A DNA stretch of 5,614 nt, from assembly GCA_902764045.1 (NCBI GenBank), contig CACWUI010000083.1:1-5614 (forward strand). Reading direction: 5' to 3'. A program made the translations under genes and the position numbers. The notes beneath the pieces are model-generated. The model had not been told where the DNA came from. It saw nothing but the letters and a program-made list of their open reading frames with translations, and made no database searches. Positions 1-5,614 of the stretch are shown here, one piece after another (position 1 is the stretch's first letter; each line of letters opens with the position of its first letter). This DNA is from an uncultured Lachnospiraceae bacterium. GTDB taxonomy: Bacteria > Bacillota > Clostridia > Lachnospirales > Lachnospiraceae.

Positions 1-57
1 AAAAACATGAAAAAAGAAGAGATTTGGGAACAGATAAGCAGGAGTAAAGAGGACTGA
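1..57 (+). CDS. addB: 3' end of upstream gene, probably AddB (RexB-type) nuclease subunit (partial)
   Basis: Reading frame 1 is open from the left edge to a TGA at 55-57 and gives the tail KNMKKEEIWEQISRSKED. The fragment is too short for any domain to be recognised. The assignment rests on context: the stop lies one base before the addA start, and in Firmicutes addB is normally directly upstream of addA in one operon. The charged, helical tail with a Trp would suit the extreme C-terminus of AddB, just past its iron-sulfur nuclease domain, but this is inference. The last codons also contain the Shine-Dalgarno sequence of addA, so translation of the two genes is probably coupled. It could be another gene if the operon order differs here. 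Confidence 0.55.
   Translation, partial: KNMKKEEIWEQISRSKED
47..53 (+). promoter_or_regulatory. Ribosome binding site of addA
   Basis: AAGAGGA lies 5 bases before the ATG at 59-61, inside the last codons of the upstream gene. A second purine block, GGAG at 41-44, is too far away to be the main site. The position supports the ATG at 59 as the true addA start and coupling to the preceding gene. Confidence 0.6.
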
Positions 58-58
58 T

Positions 59-3000
59 ATGGCTTGGACAAAAGATCAGGAAAAAGCAATAAATATTTCG
101 GATAAAAATGTTCTTGTGTCCGCTGCTGCCGGCTCGGGTAAAACTGCCGTTCTTACTGAAAGGATAGTAAGTCGGATAATAAGCGGCAAGACCGAAGCGG
201 ACAGGATAGTTGTGGTAACTTTTACAAAGGCCGCAGCCGCGGAAATGAAAGAAAGGATTCATAAGGAACTGGAAAAGGCTCTTATTAAAGACCCTGATAA
301 TAAAAGGATTTTCACACAACTGACCCTTTTGCAGGATGCCGACATCACCACAATACACAGCTTTTGCCAGAGCATTATACGTACGCATTTTGAAGAGGCG
401 GGGATAGATCCGGATTTCAGAGTTGCCGAAAACGGCGAAGAAAAGCTTCTGGAGGAGGATGTGTTTGATGAGGTTTTAGAGGGATTCTATGAAGAGAATT
501 CTGAGGATTTTTATGACTTTATCACTGCCTTCGGAGGTAAGAAGTCTGACAAAGAAATAGAAAAAACAGTAAAAAGTCTTTATTACGAATCCCAAAATAA
601 TCCATGGCCGGAGGATTGGCTTGACGATATTCAGGCTGTATCTGCATTGACCGGTTACGATGAGCTTATAAACAGTCCGGTTGTTAAATATCTCGTGGAA
701 ACAGCAAGAAGAGAATGCAGGGAATATGAAAAGTCTCTTTTAAAGTACGTTGATCTGTTTACGCCTGAAAGCGGTCTGTCGCCTTATCTTGAAAATGTAT
801 ATGCGGAAGCCGGGATCCTAAGGAAATGTGCCGATGCAAAAAACTGTGAAGAAATGCATGAGGCATTTATGGGAGAAACCGCGATCGAGAGTTTGAGCAA
901 AGCAGGTAAAAATGCGGACGCTGATCTGAAAAAGCGTTTTATGGCATTCAGGAAAAAGTACAAAGAATATCTGAAGAAAAATGATATGCTTTTTTCCCGT
1001 ATTGTTGATAAAGAAACGGGTGTGTTAAGTGAACTGAAGAACACTTCCGGTTTTATCGATGTTTTGGTGCGCATAACAAAAGCCTTTACCCGTGCTTATG
1101 ATGCAAAAAAAAGAGAGCGTAATATCATTACATTCAGCGATATGGAGCATCTGGCATTAAATATTCTTGTAAAACGTGAAAAGGATAAAAACTCATTGAC
1201 TGATGCCGCAAAGGATCTGAAAGATTTTTACGATGAGATACTGGTGGACGAATACCAGGACAGCAACTACGTCCAGGATGAGATCCTAAACGCCATATCA
1301 AGCGGAAAAAACAGATACATGGTGGGGGACGTGAAGCAGAGCATCTACGGCTTCAGGAATGCCAGACCTGAGATCTTTATTGGAAAATATGATACTTTTC
1401 CCACGGAGGACAGCGGCGATGATCAAAAGATAATATTGCAGAACAATTTCAGAAGCAGAGGGACGGTGCTTGAGGGGATAAACGCAGTTTTTAAGCATGT
1501 CATGAAAAAAGAATTTTGCGGCATTGGTTACGGGAAAGATGAGGCGCTGGTGCCGGGGCTTGAATATCCCAAAGCTACTCCGCTGCAAAAGGTCTTTGAA
1601 AAGGAAGCGGGAAGGATAAATCTGGAATATGTCTATACTGAGGAAGATGAAAGACGTGAAGGCTCACAGCTTGAGGCGGAGCTGATCGCCATGCGTATCA
1701 GGGAGCTTATGGCTTCGGGATACATGGTCTATGACAAGGATGAGAAAAAGTACAGAGCCCTTCATCTGAGAGATATTGTTATTCTTTCAAGGACGACAAA
1801 AAATTTCACGGAGACTGTGGACGTACTTATGAATGCGGGTGTCGGTGCTCATGCCGAATCAAAAGACAGTTATCTGGATACATTTGAACTGAGACCCGTT
1901 ATCAGTCTTCTTAATGTTCTTGATAATCCTCTTGATGACATCGCTTTAGCATCGGTGATGCTTTCTTATTTCGGAGGGTTCACTGCAGATGAACTTGCGC
2001 GCATCCGCGTAACGGACAGCTATGATCTTTTGTATAACAACCTTTTGGTCTTTGCTGATGAAAAAAACGATGATGAGATACTGCAGGAAAAGGCCGGTAA
2101 ATTTCTTGAGATGATAAATAATATGCGTGAACTTGCGCACGAGTCTGCGGTGTATGACACTATCTGGCATATTATATATGACACCGGATATTACAGATAT
2201 ATAGCAACCGTTGAGTCTCCCGAAAAAAGACTTGCAAATATTGAGCTCTTGTTGAATCAGGCGGCGCTGTTTGCCGGGACCAGCTACAACGGACTGTTCC
2301 AGTTTATAAGATATGTCCGGAAGGTAAAGGAGGCAAAGGAAGAGGCGGGAGAAGTATCAGTTCTCAGTGAAAATGAGGACGTGGTAAGGCTTATGACCAT
2401 TCACAAATCAAAGGGACTGGAATTCCCCGTAGTATTCATTATGGGGATGACCGGGGGATTTAACCTTATTACGGACAAAGCGGATTTTGTCTGCCATGAT
2501 GAACTGGGCATTGCCATAAATGATATAAATGCCAAACGCAGGACAAGGCGTAAAACGGTTTTTAAAAAAGCCATCATAAACCGCATAAAGCGTGATGAGA
2601 TAAGCGAAGAATTAAGACTCTTGTATGTTGCTATGACCAGGGCAAGAGAAAAACTGTTTCTCGTGGGCTCGGGAAAGGATGAAAGTTTTGAGAAGTTTTT
2701 AAAGGTGCAGCCGGGTGATGATTTCGGTATAAATGATCTTTATAATACTCATAATTATATAGAACTTTGTCTGCCTGTCGCATTGGATGACTTGGAGGGT
2801 GCAAAATATTTTGATGTAAATATTACAGATTCATCAAATATCAATCCTGATTCGTCGCCGGAGCCTGCTAAAACTAAAAATACAGAAGAAGTTATAAAGG
2901 ATATAAAGATCCCTTTAGACAAGCCGTACGAATTTGAGGCTGAAACCCATATGAGACCCAAGGTTACGGTTACTGAGTTGAAAAACGGGGCTTATGTCAG

Positions 3001-3586
3001 TGATGAGGAAAAAGCAAGGGATTATCGTTTGGAGGAAGCAGCGGAAGAGATAAACGAGTCATCTGCAGGTGATAAAAAAAACGAAAAGAGAAAGGGCGGG
3101 ACCACACGGGGAAGTGCTTATCACAAACTGATGGAATTTCTTGATCATGAGAATGAAGATATAGAAGGTCAGATCAGAGAGCTTGTTGATATGGGTCTGA
3201 TGGATGAGGAAAGCGCCGGCATGATAAAGGCGGATGATATAAGAGCGTTTCTTGGATCCGGGATAGGAAAGCGGGCAAGGGAAGCCTATAAAGATGATCG
3301 TCTTAAGCGGGAGCAGGAATTTATGATAGGCATCCCGCAGGACAACATGACAGACCTTCTGCTTGTACAGGGGGTGTTGGATATGTATATAGAGGATGAG
3401 GAAGCGATAATCTTAGTAGACTATAAGACAGACTATGTTATGAAGTCAGACGGGGAGAAGGTTCTTGCAGACAGGTATATGCAGCAACTATCTTACTATG
3501 CAAAAGCGCTTGAACAGGCTACAGGGAAGCCGGTAAAGGAAAAGATTATTTATTCCTTTGCGTTGGGGAAGGAGATACATTTATAA
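59..3586 (+). CDS. addA: AddA, ATP-dependent helicase/nuclease subunit A
   Basis: AddA is the UvrD/Rep-like (SF1A) helicase and nuclease subunit of AddAB, the Firmicute counterpart of RecBCD. The complex unwinds and resects double-strand breaks in the cytoplasm for RecA-dependent repair. The protein has 1175 residues, close to the usual AddA length of about 1200. Visible motifs, in order: Q-motif TKDQ (Gln7); Walker A AAAGSGKT (22-29, Lys28); motif Ia TFTKAAAAEMKERI (54-67); TTIHSFC (97-103); Walker B DEYQDS (397-402); motif III VGDVKQSIYGFR (422-433); motif IV NNFRSR (462-467); motif V MTIHKSKGLEFP (779-790); motif VI LYVAMTRARE (855-864). A charged, low-complexity linker (about 924-1016) leads to a RecB-family nuclease domain with GSAYH (His1022), GVLD (Asp1108), DYKTD (Asp1121, Lys1123) and QLSYY (1143-1147). 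Both activities should therefore be intact. The start is supported by an upstream AAGAGGA and the typical N-terminus MAWTKDQ. No frameshift was seen. Confidence 0.97.
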   Translation: MAWTKDQEKAINISDKNVLVSAAAGSGKTAVLTERIVSRIISGKTEADRIVVVTFTKAAAAEMKERIHKELEKALIKDPDNKRIFTQLTLLQDADITTIHSFCQSIIRTHFEEAGIDPDFRVAENGEEKLLEEDVFDEVLEGFYEENSEDFYDFITAFGGKKSDKEIEKTVKSLYYESQNNPWPEDWLDDIQAVSALTGYDELINSPVVKYLVETARRECREYEKSLLKYVDLFTPESGLSPYLENVYAEAGILRKCADAKNCEEMHEAFMGETAIESLSKAGKNADADLKKRFMAFRKKYKEYLKKNDMLFSRIVDKETGVLSELKNTSGFIDVLVRITKAFTRAYDAKKRERNIITFSDMEHLALNILVKREKDKNSLTDAAKDLKDFYDEILVDEYQDSNYVQDEILNAISSGKNRYMVGDVKQSIYGFRNARPEIFIGKYDTFPTEDSGDDQKIILQNNFRSRGTVLEGINAVFKHVMKKEFCGIGYGKDEALVPGLEYPKATPLQKVFEKEAGRINLEYVYTEEDERREGSQLEAELIAMRIRELMASGYMVYDKDEKKYRALHLRDIVILSRTTKNFTETVDVLMNAGVGAHAESKDSYLDTFELRPVISLLNVLDNPLDDIALASVMLSYFGGFTADELARIRVTDSYDLLYNNLLVFADEKNDDEILQEKAGKFLEMINNMRELAHESAVYDTIWHIIYDTGYYRYIATVESPEKRLANIELLLNQAALFAGTSYNGLFQFIRYVRKVKEAKEEAGEVSVLSENEDVVRLMTIHKSKGLEFPVVFIMGMTGGFNLITDKADFVCHDELGIAINDINAKRRTRRKTVFKKAIINRIKRDEISEELRLLYVAMTRAREKLFLVGSGKDESFEKFLKVQPGDDFGINDLYNTHNYIELCLPVALDDLEGAKYFDVNITDSSNINPDSSPEPAKTKNTEEVIKDIKIPLDKPYEFEAETHMRPKVTVTELKNGAYVSDEEKARDYRLEEAAEEINESSAGDKKNEKRKGGTTRGSAYHKLMEFLDHENEDIEGQIRELVDMGLMDEESAGMIKADDIRAFLGSGIGKRAREAYKDDRLKREQEFMIGIPQDNMTDLLLVQGVLDMYIEDEEAIILVDYKTDYVMKSDGEKVLADRYMQQLSYYAKALEQATGKPVKEKIIYSFALGKEIHL

Positions 3587-3587
3587 T
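3558..3587 (+). promoter_or_regulatory. Candidate promoter for the carbonic anhydrase gene
   Basis: A perfect -10 hexamer TATAAT (3582-3587) overlaps the addA stop codon. Eighteen bases upstream is a weak -35, TTGCGT (3558-3563, three of six consensus bases). A second TATAAT lies at 3593-3598 but has no good -35 at a normal distance. Using the first, transcription would begin near 3594 and give a leader of about 96 bases before the ATG at 3690. In such A/T-rich DNA, -10-like hexamers arise by chance, so confidence is moderate. Confidence 0.4.
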
Positions 3588-3593
3588 TTGGTT

Positions 3594-3621
3594 ATAATAC
3601 TTAAAATTTTTTAAGTATTAT
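3594..3621. repeat. Perfect 13-bp A/T-rich palindrome at the predicted transcription start
   Basis: The left arm ATAATACTTAAAA (3594-3606) and right arm TTTTAAGTATTAT (3609-3621) are exact reverse complements around a 2-base TT centre. There is only one G-C pair per arm and no T-run after the right arm, so it is a poor intrinsic terminator for addA. It starts where transcription from the TATAAT at 3582-3587 should begin. That placement suits a repressor operator or a 5'-end stabilising hairpin. Its function is inferred; no known operator family was recognised. Confidence 0.6.
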
Positions 3622-3634
3622 GCGATAAAAAGGT

Positions 3635-3688
3635 GCTCTTCTGTGTTAATATAACGAGGTTATTATTAAAACAAAAAAGGAGAAGAGC
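3635..3688 (+). promoter_or_regulatory. Leader hairpin that could mask the carbonic anhydrase ribosome binding site
   Basis: GCTCTTCT (3635-3642) is the exact reverse complement of AGAAGAGC (3681-3688), which covers the last two bases of the Shine-Dalgarno AAGGAG (3677-3682) and the spacer before the ATG. Inside the loop, 3646-3655 can pair with 3659-3669 through ten base pairs with one bulged base and a GAG loop. Together they form a nested structure directly in front of the start codon. The pairing is read from sequence. A role in translational control is inference, and no known riboswitch class was recognised. Confidence 0.4.
3677..3682 (+). promoter_or_regulatory. Ribosome binding site of the carbonic anhydrase gene
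   Basis: AAGGAG stands 7 bases before the ATG at 3690-3692. It settles the start: the in-frame GTG at 3633 has no such site and would place 19 charged residues before the signal peptide. Confidence 0.85.
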
Positions 3689-3689
3689 T

Positions 3690-4472
3690 ATGAAACTTAA
3701 AAACAAAATCACAACGGTTACACTTTGTTCTGCATTTGCACTTGCCGGTCTTGCCGGATGTGCAGGGGGGGCTGAGAGTAAAGAGGTTGCAACAACATCC
3801 GCTGCTACCGAAAGTGAAACGACCAAAAGCGAAGAAACAACAGTGACACAGGTTACAGCAGAAGTTGCAGGAGGCCTAGATACATCCTCAATGGGAGTGG
3901 CTGCAAATGCGGCAGAAGAGCTTAACGCGGGAAATGCGCAGTATCTTGCCGGAGAGGCAGATATGAATATCAGTGCAGACTTAAGAGAGAAGCTTACAAA
4001 CGGACAAAAGCCTCATACCGTTGTCATTACCTGTTCTGATTCAAGAGTTCCGCCTGAACTTATTTTTAACGCTGATCTTGGTGAGCTGTTTACCATCCGT
4101 ACAGCAGGTAATGTGGTTGGTGAATTCGAAGTGGGAAGTGTTGAATATGCGGTAGATCATCTCGGTTCGCAGCTTGTACTTGTTATGGGACATTCAAGCT
4201 GCGGAGCGGTAGGAGCAGCAGTAGAGGGTCATGCTTCAGGTAACGTAGAGCATATCATTCATGAGATAACACCATCCGTAGACGAGGCATCTAAGACAGA
4301 AACAGACAAGGAAGCTATTGCTGACAAAGCAGAAGATCTTAATGTGGAAAACACACTTTCAAAGCTTCGTGAAAGTTCTGTTATTAAGGAGCTTGAAGAT
4401 GCCGGAAAGATCAAGTTGGTTGGAGCAAAATATGACATAGAAACAGGTAAAGTTACATATTTTGAAAAATAA
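3690..4472 (+). CDS. Beta-class carbonic anhydrase, predicted exported lipoprotein
   Basis: The enzyme interconverts CO2 and bicarbonate. The 260-residue product begins with a lipoprotein signal peptide: basic MKLKNK, a hydrophobic stretch, then the lipobox LAGC with Cys24 as the predicted lipid anchor. A Thr/Ser/Glu-rich spacer (about 29-62) would hold the catalytic domain away from the membrane. The beta-CA domain (about 75-260) shows ITCSDSRVPPE with zinc ligand Cys115 and the Asp117/Arg119 dyad, RTAGNVV (137-143), and MGHSSCGAV with zinc ligands His168 and Cys171. It ends with an IKLVGAKYDIETGKV-type strand typical of the family. All catalytic residues are present, so activity is expected. 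The start at 3690 is chosen for its AAGGAG site and because it gives a clean signal peptide. The gene appears monocistronic, with its own candidate promoter and a strong terminator 29 bases after the stop. Beta-CAs are usually cytoplasmic, so the surface location is the notable feature; it is a prediction from the lipobox. Confidence 0.93.
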   Translation: MKLKNKITTVTLCSAFALAGLAGCAGGAESKEVATTSAATESETTKSEETTVTQVTAEVAGGLDTSSMGVAANAAEELNAGNAQYLAGEADMNISADLREKLTNGQKPHTVVITCSDSRVPPELIFNADLGELFTIRTAGNVVGEFEVGSVEYAVDHLGSQLVLVMGHSSCGAVGAAVEGHASGNVEHIIHEITPSVDEASKTETDKEAIADKAEDLNVENTLSKLRESSVIKELEDAGKIKLVGAKYDIETGKVTYFEK

Positions 4473-4501
4473 AGATTGATTGTTAAAACATTGGAAGTAA
4501 C

Positions 4502-4544
4502 TATAAAAACCTCTGTAGGAGATTGTCCTGCAGAGGTTTTTATA
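4502..4544. terminator. Strong intrinsic terminator, apparently shared by the convergent genes
   Basis: The arms 4502-4520 and 4526-4544 form a 19-bp stem (core CCTCTGTAGGA / TCCTGCAGAGG) with loop GATTG (4521-4525). The A-run on the left and T-run on the right let it work on both strands. On the plus strand the only irregular pair is a G-U wobble (4516/4530). On the minus strand the same position becomes a C-A mismatch, so termination should be somewhat better for the carbonic anhydrase than for ppc-side transcripts. It lies 29 bases after the carbonic anhydrase stop, and no other terminator is visible for ppc in the 154 bases between. Confidence 0.9.
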
Positions 4545-4550
4545 TGAAAA

Positions 4551-4625
4551 TTATAAGATAAAAACAACATCAAAGTTTCTCAAGAACAAACTTCTGATTT
4601 TACAGACCTTAAATGTTGTTTCCAT
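4551..4625 (-). CDS. Possible small protein of 24 residues, unknown function
   Basis: On the minus strand an ATG (4625-4623) opens a 24-codon frame ending at TAA (4553-4551). A textbook Shine-Dalgarno AAAGGAG (4639-4633) sits 7 bases upstream, a promoter-like sequence lies before that (4678-4651), and the bidirectional terminator begins 6 bases after the stop. The peptide starts METTFKVCKIRS and ends NFDVVFIL. It has four basic residues (Lys6, Lys9, Arg11, Arg16) against Glu2 and Asp19, one Cys and a hydrophobic tail, and may be membrane-associating. No family was recognised. It could be a genuine small gene, the reading frame of a small RNA, a degraded gene remnant, or chance. The complete signal set is the main argument for it; the short length is the main argument against. 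Confidence 0.3.
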   Translation of the reverse strand: METTFKVCKIRSLFLRNFDVVFIL

Positions 4626-4632
4626 ATCAATA

Positions 4633-4639
4633 CTCCTTT
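4633..4639 (-). promoter_or_regulatory. Shine-Dalgarno sequence before the possible small gene
   Basis: On the minus strand AAAGGAG is followed by 7 bases and then ATG (4625). Both match and spacing equal those of the carbonic anhydrase gene in this window. Its presence in otherwise noncoding DNA is what makes the 24-codon frame worth noting. Confidence 0.4.
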
Positions 4640-4650
4640 CATATTAATCT

Positions 4651-4678
4651 TTTATGTTGCTTTGAAGTATTGTATCAA
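4651..4678 (-). promoter_or_regulatory. Promoter-like sequence before the possible small gene
   Basis: The minus strand has TTGATA (4678-4673, five of six -35 consensus bases), a 16-base spacer, then CATAAA (4656-4651, four of six -10 bases). Transcription would start near 4644, giving a leader of about 19 bases that contains the Shine-Dalgarno sequence. It lies just downstream of the ppc stop. The region is A/T-rich, so a chance match is possible. Confidence 0.3.
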
Positions 4679-4698
4679 ATCGTAAGTGATAAGTGAAA

Positions 4699-5614
4699 TC
4701 ATCCTGAGTTCCTGAGACCCGTGGCTATACCGTTTATGGTGATATGTATTAATTTTTGCTCGTCTTCATTTAACTCACCACGACGTAGTCTTTTGATAAG
4801 CTCTATCTGAACATAGTTTAATACATTAAAGTAGGGCAGTCTATAATCAAGGCTTGCTTTTAATGCGGGAAGATCTGCTAAAAGATCGTCGTGTTCTTCA
4901 ATGAGCAATATAACCTCTTTAGTCAGTTCGTATTCGGCATTTATTATGTCGAATATTTTTTTCTCTTCTTCATTTTCGCAAAGATCAGAATACTGCTTTG
5001 CTATGTGCATGTTTGACTTGGAAAGTACCATGTCCACATTGGAAAGAAGAGAGTTAAAGAAAGGCCAGGTATCATACATCTTTCTTAAAGCCGTAAGATT
5101 ATTTTTATCCTTATCTATGAAATGCTTAAATGCAGAACCGACGCCGTACCATCCCGGGAACATCATACGGTTCTGTGACCAGGAGAACACCCAGGGTATG
5201 GCGCGAAGTCCGTTTATATCCGTGATGGTCTTACGGGCTGCAGGTCTTGAGCCGATATTCAGACTTGAAACCTCGCGTATGGGGCTTGCGGAAAAGAAAT
5301 AGTCATAAAATTTGGGGTTTCCGAAAACCAGGCTGCGATAGATATCGTAGCTGTCGTTTACGATCTCTTCCATGTTTTCTTTAAAAAGCATCAGATCGTT
5401 AGTGTCGGCTATGTTATCAACCACCGTGCGGTTCAGAGTGGCGGAAACCAGCATTTCAAGGTTGTAATATGCCGCATCCACATTTCCGTATTTGTTTCCG
5501 ATGACCTCCCCCTGTTCAGTTACACGGATGCGGTCCTTGATGGAACCAACAGGCTGGGATGTAATGGCATTATATGAAGGCCCGCCGCCGCGTCCCACGG
5601 TGCCGCCGCGTCCG
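4699..5614 (-). CDS. ppc: Phosphoenolpyruvate carboxylase, C-terminal third (partial)
   Basis: PEP carboxylase makes oxaloacetate from phosphoenolpyruvate and bicarbonate, an anaplerotic step in the cytoplasm. The 304 residues seen end at TGA (4701-4699); the N-terminal two thirds lie beyond the right edge. The GTG at 5598-5596 is an internal valine, because the conserved glycine loop GRGGTVGRGG reads through it to the window edge. Further signatures are TEQGEVI, GSRPAARK, LRAIPWVFSWSQNRMMFPGW and the C-terminus TINGIATGLRNSG. By comparison with the E. coli enzyme from memory, the loop arginines (5608-5610 and 5590-5592) match Arg581 and Arg587, and the arginines of LRAIPW and QNR match Arg699 and Arg713. 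The lysine of VLSKS (5017-5019), the arginine of DYRLPY (4840-4842) and the terminal Asn match the aspartate-inhibitor ligands Lys773, Arg832 and Asn881. The visible part looks intact, so the full gene is probably functional and feedback-inhibited. Confidence 0.95.
   Translation of the reverse strand, partial: GRGGTVGRGGGPSYNAITSQPVGSIKDRIRVTEQGEVIGNKYGNVDAAYYNLEMLVSATLNRTVVDNIADTNDLMLFKENMEEIVNDSYDIYRSLVFGNPKFYDYFFSASPIREVSSLNIGSRPAARKTITDINGLRAIPWVFSWSQNRMMFPGWYGVGSAFKHFIDKDKNNLTALRKMYDTWPFFNSLLSNVDMVLSKSNMHIAKQYSDLCENEEEKKIFDIINAEYELTKEVILLIEEHDDLLADLPALKASLDYRLPYFNVLNYVQIELIKRLRRGELNEDEQKLIHITINGIATGLRNSG

Noticed and set aside
1105..1112. A8 homopolymer in addA (another at 3074-3081) as a frameshift site
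   Set aside because: The reading frame continues normally through both with all downstream motifs in frame; they encode Lys-Lys and need no slippage.
784..2961. Five minus-strand open frames of 61-96 codons (784-1074, 1298-1588, 1946-2170, 2401-2586, 2755-2961)
   Set aside because: All lie wholly within the well-supported addA gene on the opposite strand and show no recognisable motifs.
3594..3621. addA terminator
   Set aside because: The stem is nearly all A-T, the centre is a T-run, and no T-run follows the right arm, so it would be weak as an intrinsic terminator.
3633..3689. Upstream GTG extension (19 extra residues) of the carbonic anhydrase
   Set aside because: The GTG has no good ribosome binding site, the extension would put a basic segment in front of the signal peptide, and the ATG at 3690 has an AAGGAG at ideal spacing.
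3741..3757. Direct repeat CTTGCCGG (3741-3748 and 3750-3757)
   Set aside because: It is explained by the repeated Leu-Ala-Gly codons of the lipoprotein signal peptide.
3611..3826. Minus-strand open frame of 71 codons over the carbonic anhydrase leader
   Set aside because: It covers the carbonic anhydrase signal peptide on the opposite strand, and its composition looks like an antisense shadow of the Ala/Thr-rich coding region.
4259..4573. Minus-strand open frame of 104 codons
   Set aside because: It is mostly antisense to the carbonic anhydrase C-terminus and runs through the terminator stem, with no family resemblance.
4683..4696. Tandem TAAGTGA repeat just after the ppc stop
   Set aside because: Two copies of 7 bases in A/T-rich spacer are too short to separate from chance.
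4901..5302. Plus-strand open frame of 133 codons
   Set aside because: It is wholly antisense to the clearly conserved ppc coding region.
5596..5598. GTG as a start codon for a 299-residue protein
   Set aside because: It is an internal valine of the PEP carboxylase glycine loop; the frame stays open to the window edge with conserved residues.

Overview
The window looks like ordinary chromosome from a low-to-moderate-GC anaerobic Firmicute, most likely a Clostridia/Lachnospiraceae-type bacterium. This is an inference from four things: an AddA-type (not RecB/RecD) recombination nuclease, strong AGGAG-type ribosome binding sites, frequent AGA/AGG and ATA codons, and a lipoprotein with a long Thr/Ser/Glu-rich spacer after its lipobox. 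No mobile element, CRISPR array, tRNA or rRNA was seen.

Layout, left to right. Bases 1-57 (+) are the last codons of a gene whose stop lies one base before the next start; it is probably addB. Bases 59-3586 (+) are a complete addA, the helicase-nuclease subunit of the AddAB double-strand-break repair enzyme, with all helicase motifs and the C-terminal nuclease motifs intact. Bases 3587-3689 are an A/T-rich intergenic region. It holds a candidate promoter that overlaps the addA stop, a perfect 13-bp palindrome at the predicted transcription start, and a hairpin that could mask the next ribosome binding site. Bases 3690-4472 (+) encode a beta-class carbonic anhydrase made as an exported lipoprotein. 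A strong intrinsic terminator at 4502-4544 follows, symmetrical enough to act in both directions. Bases 4545-4698 carry a possible very small minus-strand gene (24 codons) with its own promoter-like and Shine-Dalgarno sequences. Bases 4699-5614 (-) are the C-terminal third of phosphoenolpyruvate carboxylase (ppc), which runs off the right edge.

AddA and the upstream gene form a translationally coupled pair for DNA repair. The carbonic anhydrase (CO2/bicarbonate interconversion) and PEP carboxylase (a bicarbonate consumer) are convergent neighbours that share a terminator. A link through bicarbonate is plausible, but the carbonic anhydrase is predicted to sit outside the membrane, so any link would be indirect.

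No clearly new multi-gene system is visible. The most interesting items are the exported beta-carbonic anhydrase, its structured leader, and the candidate small gene or RNA between the terminator and ppc.
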